The translations under genes and the position numbers were made by a program. The notes beneath the pieces were generated by a model. That model saw nothing but the letters and a program-made list of their open reading frames with translations. It did no database searches and was not told the origin of the DNA. Positions 37,497 through 46,488 of a stretch of 64,000 nt of DNA are shown here, in pieces. Within the stretch, counting starts at the first letter, position 1, and every line of letters begins with the position of its first letter. Origin of the DNA: an uncultured Alphaproteobacteria bacterium (GTDB lineage Bacteria > Pseudomonadota > Alphaproteobacteria > RF32 > CAG-239); assembly GCA_902464275.1 (NCBI GenBank), contig CABQIK010000004.1, forward strand, positions 1-64,000, read 5' to 3'.

Positions 37497-39740
37497 TCAG
37501 ATTGCAATACCATGATCATGCGCGTAGGCAGATAATTGCGGGCGCAAAGATCGTTTGGGTGATTTTAACAGAGTTTGCACGTAATCAGTAATATCCTGAA
37601 CTCGCAGGGTGCGAATCATATTTTTAACATTGCCGAAAGCGGAGCCGGTCATGGAAAGCCTTCGGAAACCTAAACCTATCAACACCATTGCTTCTATCGG
37701 AGTGCCGGCCATTTCGCCGCATACCGAACACGGAACGCCGGCGGCATCGGCCTTGGTTACTATTTGTTTTAAGGCGCGCAAAAACGGAGCCGATAAAACA
37801 TCATAACGGTCGGTAATGCGCGGATTGCCGCGGTCGCATGCAAACATAAATTGCGCCAAATCATTGGTGCCGATAGAAATAAAATCGGCATATTTTAACA
37901 CGTCGTCAAGCTGAAAAATAACCGATGGAACCTCAATCATTAACCCGACATTTATTTTAGAGGGCATCGGTTCGCCTTTTTTGCGCTCTTTTTCAACCTC
38001 AATCATTAAAGTTTCTTTGGCGTCTAAAAATTCTTCCAGACTGGAAATCATCGGGAACATAATGTTGAGTTCTTTGCCGGCGGTCACTCTTAAAAATGAT
38101 TTGAGCTGTTGACGCAAAATGGCGCGGCGATCAAGCGTAATGCGGATTGAGCGCCAACCGATAGCCGGATTATTTTCTTTCATATCGCCCCAATACGGCA
38201 AAAGTTTGTCAGAACCGACATCTAAACTGCGGAAGATAACTTTTTTATTACCGGCTTTAGACACGAGTTTTTGATAAAAGTTTATCTGTTGGGCAACATC
38301 GGGCATAGTTTCAGACGACATAAACGGAATTTCGGTACGGTATAAACCGATGCCGTCGCATTTAGTGGAATCTATGTAATCAAAGTCAAAATCAAGCCCG
38401 ACATTAAGGTTTAAGCTGATACGAAGACCGTCAAGGGTTTTATTGGAAAAGCGACGCAATTTTTTTAATTGTTCAAGCAATATTGCCATATTTTTTTGCT
38501 GAGATTTAAATTTTTGCACAATGTCGTCGGGAGGATTGATGTAAACAAAGCCTTCTTTACCGTCTATACCAAGCAGTTCGCCATCTTTAACGTCTTTGAA
38601 AATACCGTTGATTTTGGCGATGACCGGTATGTTTAAGGCTTTGGCGACAATAGATACGTGCATGGTCGGAGTGCCGTCTTCTAAAACAAGACCGCGAATT
38701 TTTTTGTAATCGTAATCCATTAAGTCAGCCGGACCCATGGTTTGTGCCACAATGATGATGTCTTTTTCATTGTTTATTCGGTTTAATTTTTTTTCATCGC
38801 CGCTTAAAAACATACGCAGGCGGTCGGCAATATCGCGGAGGTCATGTAAACGCTCTTTTAAGTAAATGTCGCTGCTTCCGGAGAGCCGGTTCCACATATC
38901 CTCATAGGCACGTTCTACCGCGGCTTCAGCAGTCAGACCGCCGGAAATGTTATCTGATATTTTGCGATACCAACCTTTATCGCGCGCAAACATGCGGTAA
39001 GTTTCCAAGATGTCGGTATGTTCGCCTATACCGAGTTGCGTCGCATTGAATTTTTCATCAAGGCTTTTGTTCATTTTTTCTTTGGCGTCATCAAGGCGAG
39101 CAAGCTCTTTGTTGACATCCTCGGCAAAAATTTCGGTAACGGCTTGGCGGCGGCGGTGCACAACCGCGTTGCCGATGCCGTATCCTTTGTTTAACACCAT
39201 GCCTTTAAGATGATCTTTAAGCTTTAAACCGCGCGATTTAACCAACTTTTTTTTGTAGGCTATCATTTCTTCCGATGAAAGGGCGGCAGTTAAAAACATG
39301 GCGATGGTTTCAAGCGCTTCATTATCAGTCTGCGAATAAGCATGAGGTTTTTTGTGAGCGATTACGATAGTTCCGTAGGTGCGGCTCCAACGCAATAACG
39401 GAGCGCCGAGAGCCGATTTAAATATACGTTCATTTTTGACAGCCGGCGGCTCATTGTTTTCAGAATAAGATAAAGTTTGGCGGGTGGCGGCAATTTCACC
39501 TATAAATCCTTCGCCGTAACGAATATGATGTTTGTATTGCTTTTCAACTAATCCGGAGCCACATAAAAATTCCAGATAATTGTCGTCAACCGTAACATAA
39601 CAAACCGCTGCATCGGCATTAAAGCCGGCGGCCAGAATATGCATAAATTTTTCAAGACGCTCCGACGGGTCTTGATTTTCAGGAATAGCCTGAATTTGTT
39701 TCAGAATTTCCATTGCGGTGTTTTCAATGTTTGTTTGCAT
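37497..39740 (-). CDS. ptsP: PTS-Ntr enzyme I (PtsP), GAF-domain phosphotransferase
   Basis: PEP-dependent protein phosphotransferase that starts the nitrogen-related PTS relay to NPr and EIIA-Ntr. An N-terminal GAF domain (about 1-160) is followed by the EI N-terminal domain and the phosphohistidine H361 in GTPTMHVSIVAKAL. The PEP-binding barrel has FRSLDVGSDKLLPYW, MFPMISSLEEF and CGEMAGTP. 747 residues is normal for PtsP. In alphaproteobacteria this relay influences (p)ppGpp. ptsO and ptsN are not in the window. Confidence 0.93.
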   Translation of the reverse strand: MQTNIENTAMEILKQIQAIPENQDPSERLEKFMHILAAGFNADAAVCYVTVDDNYLEFLCGSGLVEKQYKHHIRYGEGFIGEIAATRQTLSYSENNEPPAVKNERIFKSALGAPLLRWSRTYGTIVIAHKKPHAYSQTDNEALETIAMFLTAALSSEEMIAYKKKLVKSRGLKLKDHLKGMVLNKGYGIGNAVVHRRRQAVTEIFAEDVNKELARLDDAKEKMNKSLDEKFNATQLGIGEHTDILETYRMFARDKGWYRKISDNISGGLTAEAAVERAYEDMWNRLSGSSDIYLKERLHDLRDIADRLRMFLSGDEKKLNRINNEKDIIIVAQTMGPADLMDYDYKKIRGLVLEDGTPTMHVSIVAKALNIPVIAKINGIFKDVKDGELLGIDGKEGFVYINPPDDIVQKFKSQQKNMAILLEQLKKLRRFSNKTLDGLRISLNLNVGLDFDFDYIDSTKCDGIGLYRTEIPFMSSETMPDVAQQINFYQKLVSKAGNKKVIFRSLDVGSDKLLPYWGDMKENNPAIGWRSIRITLDRRAILRQQLKSFLRVTAGKELNIMFPMISSLEEFLDAKETLMIEVEKERKKGEPMPSKINVGLMIEVPSVIFQLDDVLKYADFISIGTNDLAQFMFACDRGNPRITDRYDVLSAPFLRALKQIVTKADAAGVPCSVCGEMAGTPIEAMVLIGLGFRRLSMTGSAFGNVKNMIRTLRVQDITDYVQTLLKSPKRSLRPQLSAYAHDHGIAI

Positions 39741-39836
39741 CTTGCCTCTGATAAAAGAAAAATTATGCTTGTGCTTTATTTATATTATTTATATTCTGTT
39801 TCAGCAAGCATAAATCTTAATTTATAAGGAGCAAAA

Positions 39837-40199
39837 ATGGCTAATAATTATAAACGCGGCGATAAAGATACTCGTCCGTGGGGAACGTGGGAAGTTTTGG
39901 ATTGCGGCGAAACTTTTTGCGTTAAAAAAATTTGTGTTACTCCGCATAACAAACTTTCATTGCAATTACACCATCATCGCGGCGAGCACTGGATTATTGT
40001 AAAAGGCGAAGCCAGGGTTACTTTGGGTGAAGATATTTTGGTGCGTAAGCAAGACGAATCGGTTTATATTCCGGTAAATACCAAGCACCGAATCCAAAAC
40101 GACACCGAATCCGATGTTGAATTTATTGAAGTTCAGACAGGAGATAAGCTTGATGAAAACGATATTGTGAGATATGAAGATATTTATGGTCGCATTTAA
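39837..40199 (+). CDS. Cupin protein, type II mannose-6-phosphate isomerase-like
   Basis: 120 residues forming a single cupin. It matches the isomerase half of ManC-type bifunctional enzymes: RPWGTWEVLD, then the metal motif QLHHHRGEHWIIVKG, and YIPVNTKHRIQND. A stand-alone mannose-6-phosphate isomerase role is plausible but not proven; other sugar-phosphate isomerisation or binding is possible. It is divergent from ptsP, with AAGGAG before the ATG, and ends with its own terminator. Confidence 0.8.
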   Translation: MANNYKRGDKDTRPWGTWEVLDCGETFCVKKICVTPHNKLSLQLHHHRGEHWIIVKGEARVTLGEDILVRKQDESVYIPVNTKHRIQNDTESDVEFIEVQTGDKLDENDIVRYEDIYGRI

Positions 40200-40209
40200 C
40201 GGGCTTTAA

Positions 40210-40238
40210 AACCGGAGAATTAAACCTCCGGTTTTTTA
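40210..40238 (+). terminator. Intrinsic terminator after the cupin gene
   Basis: An eight-base stem (AACCGGAG at 40210-40217 with 40226-40233) is followed by a T-run. Confidence 0.85.
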
Positions 40239-40336
40239 TTGTGCATAAGTTTGTTAAAAATTCATTTCATGGTTGCGAATCTGAAAAAGTTAAATAATAG
40301 TTAATCTGAAAATTAACTTAATGTTAAGGATTTGAA

Positions 40337-40738
40337 ATGGATTTTGAAACAGATTATGTAACCGCGCAAAGCGATGATATTGTGATTTCAGCTTGTCAGG
40401 CGTTTTTGGAAGAAGACGATGAAAATGCTTGCGGTTATTATTTGCGGATTGAAAATAATTCAGATGAACGAATCCAAATTTTGGGTAAAAATTTTAACAT
40501 TACCGATGACCGCGGCAACAGCTATTATGATAATGCTCCTGGCTTTAAGGGCGAGTTGCCGGAGTTGGAACCGGGGGAATATTTTGAGTTTTCAACCAGC
40601 GCTCCGATGTTTGCGGCGCAAGCGGTTTTGTACGGCAGTTTTCAAATTATAAAAGAACATCAAAACCAAATAAAAAGCATTAAAATTCCGCCGGTATCAT
40701 TAATCGGCAATACGGAAGTGTTTACAACGCTTAATTAA
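40337..40738 (+). CDS. apaG: ApaG-family protein
   Basis: 133 residues with an FN3-like beta sandwich as in ApaG (DUF525). The signature ELPELEPGEYFEFSTSAPM corresponds to the family GexPxLxPGexFxYtS pattern, and FNITDDRGN to the metal/nucleotide-like loop region. The usual GxMxGxY stretch is altered to VLYGSFQI, so this is a divergent member. Its biochemical role is uncertain in all bacteria. It ends convergent with hda (four-base overlap). Confidence 0.78.
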   Translation: MDFETDYVTAQSDDIVISACQAFLEEDDENACGYYLRIENNSDERIQILGKNFNITDDRGNSYYDNAPGFKGELPELEPGEYFEFSTSAPMFAAQAVLYGSFQIIKEHQNQIKSIKIPPVSLIGNTEVFTTLN

Positions 40739-41466
40739 AAAAGCTCTTGTTGCACGTTAGTGTTCAAAATTTTCATGGCTTCTTTTACAATCGGAACAGA
40801 TATAGCCCTTTTGCATGAAAGCGAAATGGCGTCGGTTTCGGCCACCAGTTTTTGCGCATAAGAAAATGAGCGCTGCATATTTTGCACAATGTAATTTAAC
40901 ACTTCAGGCGATATAATTATTTGCCGGTCATTAAACAATTTTACGATTAATGCGGTGAGCATGGCATCATCAGGTTCACCGATGGCAACACTCGGAATGG
41001 TGTTTAAGCGCGAGCGCAAATCGGGGAGCTTAAAATACATTCTGGCGGGCGATTGCTCGGCGGTAAATAATATGTAGCCTCCTTCGTTTTGGTATAAGTT
41101 AAACAAGTGAAATAAGGCTTCGTTATCGGCTTTCGGGGTTAGGTTTTCAACCACCAGACAAGGATTATCGCGGTGCAGTCGCTCCACATTGCGCGAATTG
41201 ACCGCGGTTGCCTGAATAATTTGTACCGGAATCGGATGTTCGCAGCACGCGGCAACGCGCTCGGCAAAAACATGCGCCAGATGTGATTTTCCGCAGCCTT
41301 CAGGTCCGTATAAAACAATGGCAAAAAACGGCCAATTCGGCCACATTTCAATCATATTTAAGGCTTCGCGGTTGCAATCAGCCACCATAAAATCATCACG
41401 CCCGAAATCGGTGCGAGGCTTAAATTTTAACGGAAACTGTTTTATTTTAAAATTTGCGGCGTTCAT
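40735..41466 (-). CDS. hda: DnaA-like regulatory inactivator Hda (HdaA)
   Basis: AAA+ protein of 243 residues that with the beta clamp stimulates DnaA-ATP hydrolysis and limits re-initiation. The N-terminal FKIKQFPLKF is a clamp-binding-type motif. Walker A is LYGPEGCGKSHLA. Sensor and arginine-finger segments lie around FKLPDLRSRLNTI. It lacks the DnaA DNA-binding domain. It follows cckA by four bases, so cell-cycle signalling and initiation control are co-transcribed. It connects functionally to the oriC 32 kb away. Confidence 0.88.
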   Translation of the reverse strand: MNAANFKIKQFPLKFKPRTDFGRDDFMVADCNREALNMIEMWPNWPFFAIVLYGPEGCGKSHLAHVFAERVAACCEHPIPVQIIQATAVNSRNVERLHRDNPCLVVENLTPKADNEALFHLFNLYQNEGGYILFTAEQSPARMYFKLPDLRSRLNTIPSVAIGEPDDAMLTALIVKLFNDRQIIISPEVLNYIVQNMQRSFSYAQKLVAETDAISLSCKRAISVPIVKEAMKILNTNVQQELF

Positions 41467-41470
41467 TTTT

Positions 41471-44056
41471 TTAATCGTTCAACAACTCAAAAACTTTTTT
41501 GGTTAAGTCACCCAAGCTGTACGGCTTGGCAATAAATTTAAATTCTTCGGAGCCGTCCAATTTGCGGCGGGCAATTTCTTCAGAATAACCTGACGCTAAA
41601 ATTATTTTTATATCAGGCAGCATTTGTTTAGCTTTTTTGGCCAAATCGGCGCCGTTCATTCCGGGCATAACCATATCGGTAATCATTAAATTAAATTGCT
41701 CGCCTTTGTTTAATAAGTCAAGCGCATTTTCGGCACAGTTACAGGGCGTAACCTCAAAGCCTTTGCGTTTTAAGGCTCTGAAGCCGAAAGCTCGGACCGA
41801 ATCTTCATCTTCCACAAATAAAATTTTAACTTTTTGCGGATTGATGTTTTGTTCGCGATTGTGGTCAAGCGCCGAAACGTTAAGTCCGAAAATTATTTTA
41901 GGAGCCTGTTGGGTTGACGAAGTTAATACCGGTATTTGATTATCGGGTTCTGGTACTGATTTTTCAGGTTCGTTGTCGGCATTTTCAAAACGCGGCAGAT
42001 GAATTGAAAAAGTTGTGCCTTGGCCGACCGTGCTTTTAACTTTAATAAAGCCTTCGGTTTGGCGAACAATGCCGTAAACCGTGGCCAGACCTAAACCGGT
42101 TCCGGAACCGACAATATTTTCTTTGGTGGAGAAAAACGGTTCAAAAATGCGGCTTAAATTTTCAGCAGGAATACCGCAACCGGTATCTGACACATCAATA
42201 ACCACAAAGTCACCGGCGTCAATGGTATCGCCGCCGAATAAATATGGTTCGTTTAGGGTTTCGGTATGGGTTGAAATTTTTAAAGTGCCTTTGCCCTGCA
42301 TGGCATCGCGGGCGTTAACCGCTAAATTTAAGATTACCTGTTCAAGCCGAACTCTGTCAACTTTAACATAACCTAAGTCAGAGCCGTGATAAAATTCAAG
42401 TTTTATGTTTTCGCCTAAAGTGCGTTTTAACAGCGGGCTGAAATCGGTTAAACTTTCGGTGATGTCGGTTTTTTTAGGAGTTAACGACTGCTTGCGTGAA
42501 AAAGCCAAAAGCTGGCTGACTAAGGCGGCGGCGCGGTTGGCATTTTGCTTAATCTGGGAAAGGTCGGCAAAGGAGGGGTCGCCGACGCCGTGGCGTTGCA
42601 GTAATAAATCACAAAAGCCTATCATGGCGGTGAGCAAGTTGTTAAAATCATGCGCAATGCCGCCGGCAAGTTGACCCATAGCCTGCATTTTTTGAGCTTG
42701 CGCGAATCGTTGCTCTAAGTTTTTTTGCTCGGTGGTATCGGTAATGTATAAAATAAGCCCGTCAATAGTTTCTTTTTCAGAAAGAATACGGCGCTGCGGG
42801 GTGATAAAAATATGAACGCTTTTGCCGGATTTTAAGGAAGCTTCCGTTTGAACAAGTTCACGGTTTTGCGGGTCTTTGGCAAATCGGGTGTATTCGGTTT
42901 GCAAAAAAGATATTGTTTCGGCAGGCAATAATGAAGCAATGCTAAGTTTTTCTTTACTGTCAGGGTCGGTTGCTAAAATTTCATGAGCTTTGGCGTTGGC
43001 TGAAATAATGTTATTGTTGGGGTCGCTGAACACAATTCCGCAAGGCGCTGAGTTGAACAACCAATCGGCTTTATCGGTGATGTAGTTGAGTTGCTCGCGT
43101 AAATCGGCGTCATTGGGCAGATTTTTTAAGGTAATGCCTCTGATTTTAATTTTGTCATCATCTTTAAAGTTGTTTTGCATTACGTAAATTTGCGCGGTTT
43201 CGTCAGTTTCGGTTTTAAACAACCCGAATCCGACAAACGAAGGCTTGCGCGAGTTTAAAATACCGGTATCGTGCACAAGAAGGTCTTTTAATGACTTGCC
43301 GACCAAATTTTCTTTAAGCGATAACAGCTGAGCGGCAAAAGTTTCGTTTACGTATTCAAGATTGTGGTCCGAATCGGCAATATAAATGCCGACCGGCATT
43401 TGATTAATAAAAGTATGAAGTTTTTTGCGCTCTTCTTCAAAAGTTTTTTCCATGTTTTGAGCGGCGGTAATATCTTTGAGCGACCAAAAAAAGTAGGTTT
43501 CTTTTTCAATTTTTTTAATGGAAAATTCTTCTTCAAAAATATCGGTCTTTTTTAAATAAACCGGCTTAACGGTAATGTTATACCATTTTTCTTTACTGTC
43601 TGAGCGCAAAGATAAAATTACGGTTTCGGTTTTAAGACTTTTGAGCGCAAGTTGCAGGCGCTGAAAGTTAAGCAGGTTTTGGCGCTCGTCAACCAAATCG
43701 GCCTGCAGTTTTTCCATAATGCCGGAAGCGCCGAAAAATTGTTTGGCCGGATTGTTTTCAATAATCGGCTCGCCGCTGCGGTTGTCTATGCGGTTGATAA
43801 TTTCGCGACTGCTTAAAATTTCGTTGGCGAATCCGCCGTAGGTAATGGCTTCTTCGCTTGCCTTCATAATTTTGATGGAAATACAGATACAAATTATGGT
43901 AATCAGCAAAATCAGCAAAATGATGTATACCGAATATTGCGGATAAATAAACAACATTAACAAGCTGATTGCTAAAGATACAATAACGTATACTAAAGCG
44001 CTCAACGCTTTTTCAAGTTGTCGGTCAGGACGATTAATGTTGTTTTTACTTAACAT
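41471..44056 (-). CDS. cckA: CckA-type hybrid histidine kinase
   Basis: 861 residues: two N-terminal membrane helices (about 20-62), PAS domains (about 210-310 and 325-440), HisKA with phospho-acceptor H469 in LAGGIAHDFNNLL, HATPase (NLAVNARDAM, DVSDTGCGIP, GSGTGLGLATVYG), and a C-terminal receiver with D794 in MITDMVMPGMNG. This order and the H-box sequence match alphaproteobacterial CckA, which phosphorylates or dephosphorylates CtrA via ChpT. Neither ctrA nor chpT is in the window. hda follows four bases later. Confidence 0.9.
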   Translation of the reverse strand: MLSKNNINRPDRQLEKALSALVYVIVSLAISLLMLFIYPQYSVYIILLILLITIICICISIKIMKASEEAITYGGFANEILSSREIINRIDNRSGEPIIENNPAKQFFGASGIMEKLQADLVDERQNLLNFQRLQLALKSLKTETVILSLRSDSKEKWYNITVKPVYLKKTDIFEEEFSIKKIEKETYFFWSLKDITAAQNMEKTFEEERKKLHTFINQMPVGIYIADSDHNLEYVNETFAAQLLSLKENLVGKSLKDLLVHDTGILNSRKPSFVGFGLFKTETDETAQIYVMQNNFKDDDKIKIRGITLKNLPNDADLREQLNYITDKADWLFNSAPCGIVFSDPNNNIISANAKAHEILATDPDSKEKLSIASLLPAETISFLQTEYTRFAKDPQNRELVQTEASLKSGKSVHIFITPQRRILSEKETIDGLILYITDTTEQKNLEQRFAQAQKMQAMGQLAGGIAHDFNNLLTAMIGFCDLLLQRHGVGDPSFADLSQIKQNANRAAALVSQLLAFSRKQSLTPKKTDITESLTDFSPLLKRTLGENIKLEFYHGSDLGYVKVDRVRLEQVILNLAVNARDAMQGKGTLKISTHTETLNEPYLFGGDTIDAGDFVVIDVSDTGCGIPAENLSRIFEPFFSTKENIVGSGTGLGLATVYGIVRQTEGFIKVKSTVGQGTTFSIHLPRFENADNEPEKSVPEPDNQIPVLTSSTQQAPKIIFGLNVSALDHNREQNINPQKVKILFVEDEDSVRAFGFRALKRKGFEVTPCNCAENALDLLNKGEQFNLMITDMVMPGMNGADLAKKAKQMLPDIKIILASGYSEEIARRKLDGSEEFKFIAKPYSLGDLTKKVFELLND

Positions 44057-44116
44057 CTGTGAACTTTCAGGAGCTATCGGGCAGCCTGATTGCAGACCGC
44101 CCGATATAAAGTTATA

Positions 44117-45736
44117 TTAAGTTGTAACATCAGCTTTGGTTTTGCCGGTGCGTTTGCTGATTTCGGCAATATCTGAAGCAATTTGCGCAATCGGTTTTAA
44201 CATGGCAAGCGGTTCGGCGTTTAAGTTTTCGGTTTCATAGGCTTCAAGGTAAACGCGCAGAGTGGCGCCGTTGGTGCCGGTGCCGGATAAGCGGTAAACT
44301 ATGCGGGAGCCGTCGGTAAAGCGCACAATTAAACCGTTTTTGGTGGAGCTGCCGTCAACAGGGTCATTATATACAAACGGAGCGGCGTCTGAAACTTTAT
44401 AATTGCCGAAAGTTTTGCCGTTTAAGCTCGGCAATTTGGCTTCTAAATCAGCCATGAGCTTGTCGGCAACGGCGGTGTCAATGCCTTCATAGTCAAAGCG
44501 CAAATAATAGCTGCGGCCGTATTTTTTCCAAAAGTCGCGGGTTATCTGCTCAACCGATTTTCCGGTGGCGGCAATAATGTTTAACCAGAATAAAACCGCC
44601 CAAATGCCGTCTTTTTCACGGATATGGCTGGAGCCGGTGCCGAAACTTTCCTCGCCGCAAAATGTGATGCGGTTGGAATCCATAAGGTTGCAAAAATATT
44701 TCCAACCGGTAGGAACTTCATAATAGCCGATGTTTAAGGCTTTAGCCACGCGGGATACGGCGGTTGACGTTGCGGCGGATTTAGCCACGCCGTAAATACC
44801 GTTTTTATAGGCAGGAATATATTTGTAGTTATCGGTTAAAATAGCAAGACTGTCGCTCGGGGTAACAAAAAATTTGTGACCCAAAATCATGTTGCGGTCG
44901 CCGTCACCATCATTAGCGGCGCCAAAGTCAGGGCCGTTATCGGAATACATAAAGTCAACCAGATTTTTGGCGTAAATTAAGTTCGGGTCAGGGTGCAGGC
45001 CGCCAAAATCAGGCTTGGGAATAAAGTTACGGACAGAACCTTTGGGCGCGCCTAAAACTTCTTCAAAAATTTTAAGAGCGTACGGACCGGTAACGGCGTT
45101 CATGGCGTCAAACACCATGGTAAAGCCGCCGGCAAAAAGTTTTTTAATGGCGGCAAAGTCAAAAATGCTTTCCATCATTTCAGTATAAACGCTAATCGGG
45201 TCAATAACTTCAATTTCCATATCGCCGAGTTTTTGCGTGCCTAAATTTTGCAGATTGACATCAGGGGCGTCATAAATTTTGAAAGCGGAAATTTCTTTGG
45301 TGCGGGCGTAAATGGCATCGCTGATTTGGGAAGAGCATTGTCCGCCGCTTTTGGTGGCGTATTTAATGCCGAAGTCGCCGTTTTCACCGCCGGGGTTGTG
45401 CGAGGCGGAAAGTACCAAACCGCCGTCAGCGTGGTTTTTTAATAAAACTTTGGACGAAGCGGGAGTTGAAATCATGCCGTTTTGGCCGACAATTAATTTT
45501 TTCATACCGTTGGCAGCGGCAATTTTGATAATTTTTTGAATGGCAATATCGTTGTAATAACGTCCGTCACCGCCTAAAACAAAGGTTTGTCCTTTTACGC
45601 CGCCGATGGCGTCAAATAAGCTTTGAATAAAGTTTTCAAGATAGTTCGGTTGGGAAACGATTTTAGATTTTTTACGAATACCGGCTGTTCCCATTTTTTG
45701 GTCGGTATAAGGCGTTGTCGCAATAGTTTTTATCAT
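44117..45736 (-). CDS. pgm: Phosphoglucomutase (alpha-D-glucose phosphate-specific)
   Basis: Interconverts glucose-1- and glucose-6-phosphate. The 539-residue protein has the phosphoserine loop LSASHNPGGENGDFG (S112), the metal-binding AANDGDGDRNM, the sugar-binding FCGEESFGTGSSHIREKDG, and the C-terminal phosphate site RLSGTGTNGATLRVY. It matches the eukaryote-like Pgm of many proteobacteria rather than ManB/GlmM. It stands alone, with AAAGGAAT before the start. Confidence 0.95.
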   Translation of the reverse strand: MIKTIATTPYTDQKMGTAGIRKKSKIVSQPNYLENFIQSLFDAIGGVKGQTFVLGGDGRYYNDIAIQKIIKIAAANGMKKLIVGQNGMISTPASSKVLLKNHADGGLVLSASHNPGGENGDFGIKYATKSGGQCSSQISDAIYARTKEISAFKIYDAPDVNLQNLGTQKLGDMEIEVIDPISVYTEMMESIFDFAAIKKLFAGGFTMVFDAMNAVTGPYALKIFEEVLGAPKGSVRNFIPKPDFGGLHPDPNLIYAKNLVDFMYSDNGPDFGAANDGDGDRNMILGHKFFVTPSDSLAILTDNYKYIPAYKNGIYGVAKSAATSTAVSRVAKALNIGYYEVPTGWKYFCNLMDSNRITFCGEESFGTGSSHIREKDGIWAVLFWLNIIAATGKSVEQITRDFWKKYGRSYYLRFDYEGIDTAVADKLMADLEAKLPSLNGKTFGNYKVSDAAPFVYNDPVDGSSTKNGLIVRFTDGSRIVYRLSGTGTNGATLRVYLEAYETENLNAEPLAMLKPIAQIASDIAEISKRTGKTKADVTT

Positions 45737-45814
45737 GTTCCTATTCCTTTTAACGTTAATAATACCCTGATAGAAGATATAATGCCTTAAAAGATTTTAC
45801 AGGTAAAGCAAAAT

Positions 45815-46486
45815 TTATTTGTTCTGCCATATAAAATCAGTAAGTTTTTTTAAATTGCGGCGCGCGTATAAATCCGGCAGGTCAAACAAGGTTTTAAACT
45901 CCGGCAGGTCTTTATCGGAAACGGTTATGCCTTTTTGCAGGCCGTCTGTGTATTCGGCGCGCCAATGCAAAGCGGGAGCAATGGTAAAGCCTAAAAATTT
46001 GCCGATGGTTTTAAGTTGCTGCAAGCTAGCCTCTGAGTAGTTGTCATTAGGGCAGACAACCCAACGAAAAGAGTTTTTTCCGGCGGCGGCGCGCTGTTTT
46101 TTGGCTTCCCAGATAAGAGAGGCAAAAAGACTGTTTTTGGCGGTTAAGTTTTGCAAAGCTTCCTCACCGCGAAGCATGGTGAGCACAATATCGGCAGATT
46201 GAAAATAATCGGCATCGGGCGAATCTAAAATTACGGCGTCATATTGCGGGCTGATTTCAGATAATATGCCTTTTTTTAAGGAATAATATTGCGGAATCGG
46301 CAAGTTATGATGTTTGCCCATGTTAAGAGTGTAACGTTTGGCAACAAACATAGCGAGCGGACTGTTATTAACGTTGTCAAGCACGGCGGTTTTGTAGTCT
46401 TTGGCGAGCATAACTGCCAAATGGGCGGTAAATAAAGTTTTGCCGGTTTGGGTGTTGGAGCTGTTAATAACAATAATCTGGGCCAT
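45815..46486 (-). CDS. ParA/MinD-superfamily ATPase, MipZ-like
   Basis: 223 residues. The P-loop region is INSSNTQTGKTLFTAHLA: TGKT is kept, but the signature lysine of the deviant Walker A (KGGxGKT) is replaced. DAVILDSPDAD is the Walker B region. The C-terminal half (RWVVCPNDNY, IGKFLGFTIAPALHWRAEYTDG, GITVSDKDLPEF) resembles MipZ, the ATPase that reads ParB position to place the division plane. If so, it is shorter and more divergent than Caulobacter MipZ. It starts two bases after the carboxypeptidase stop. Confidence 0.6.
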   Translation of the reverse strand: MAQIIVINSSNTQTGKTLFTAHLAVMLAKDYKTAVLDNVNNSPLAMFVAKRYTLNMGKHHNLPIPQYYSLKKGILSEISPQYDAVILDSPDADYFQSADIVLTMLRGEEALQNLTAKNSLFASLIWEAKKQRAAAGKNSFRWVVCPNDNYSEASLQQLKTIGKFLGFTIAPALHWRAEYTDGLQKGITVSDKDLPEFKTLFDLPDLYARRNLKKLTDFIWQNK

Positions 46487-46488
46487 GA

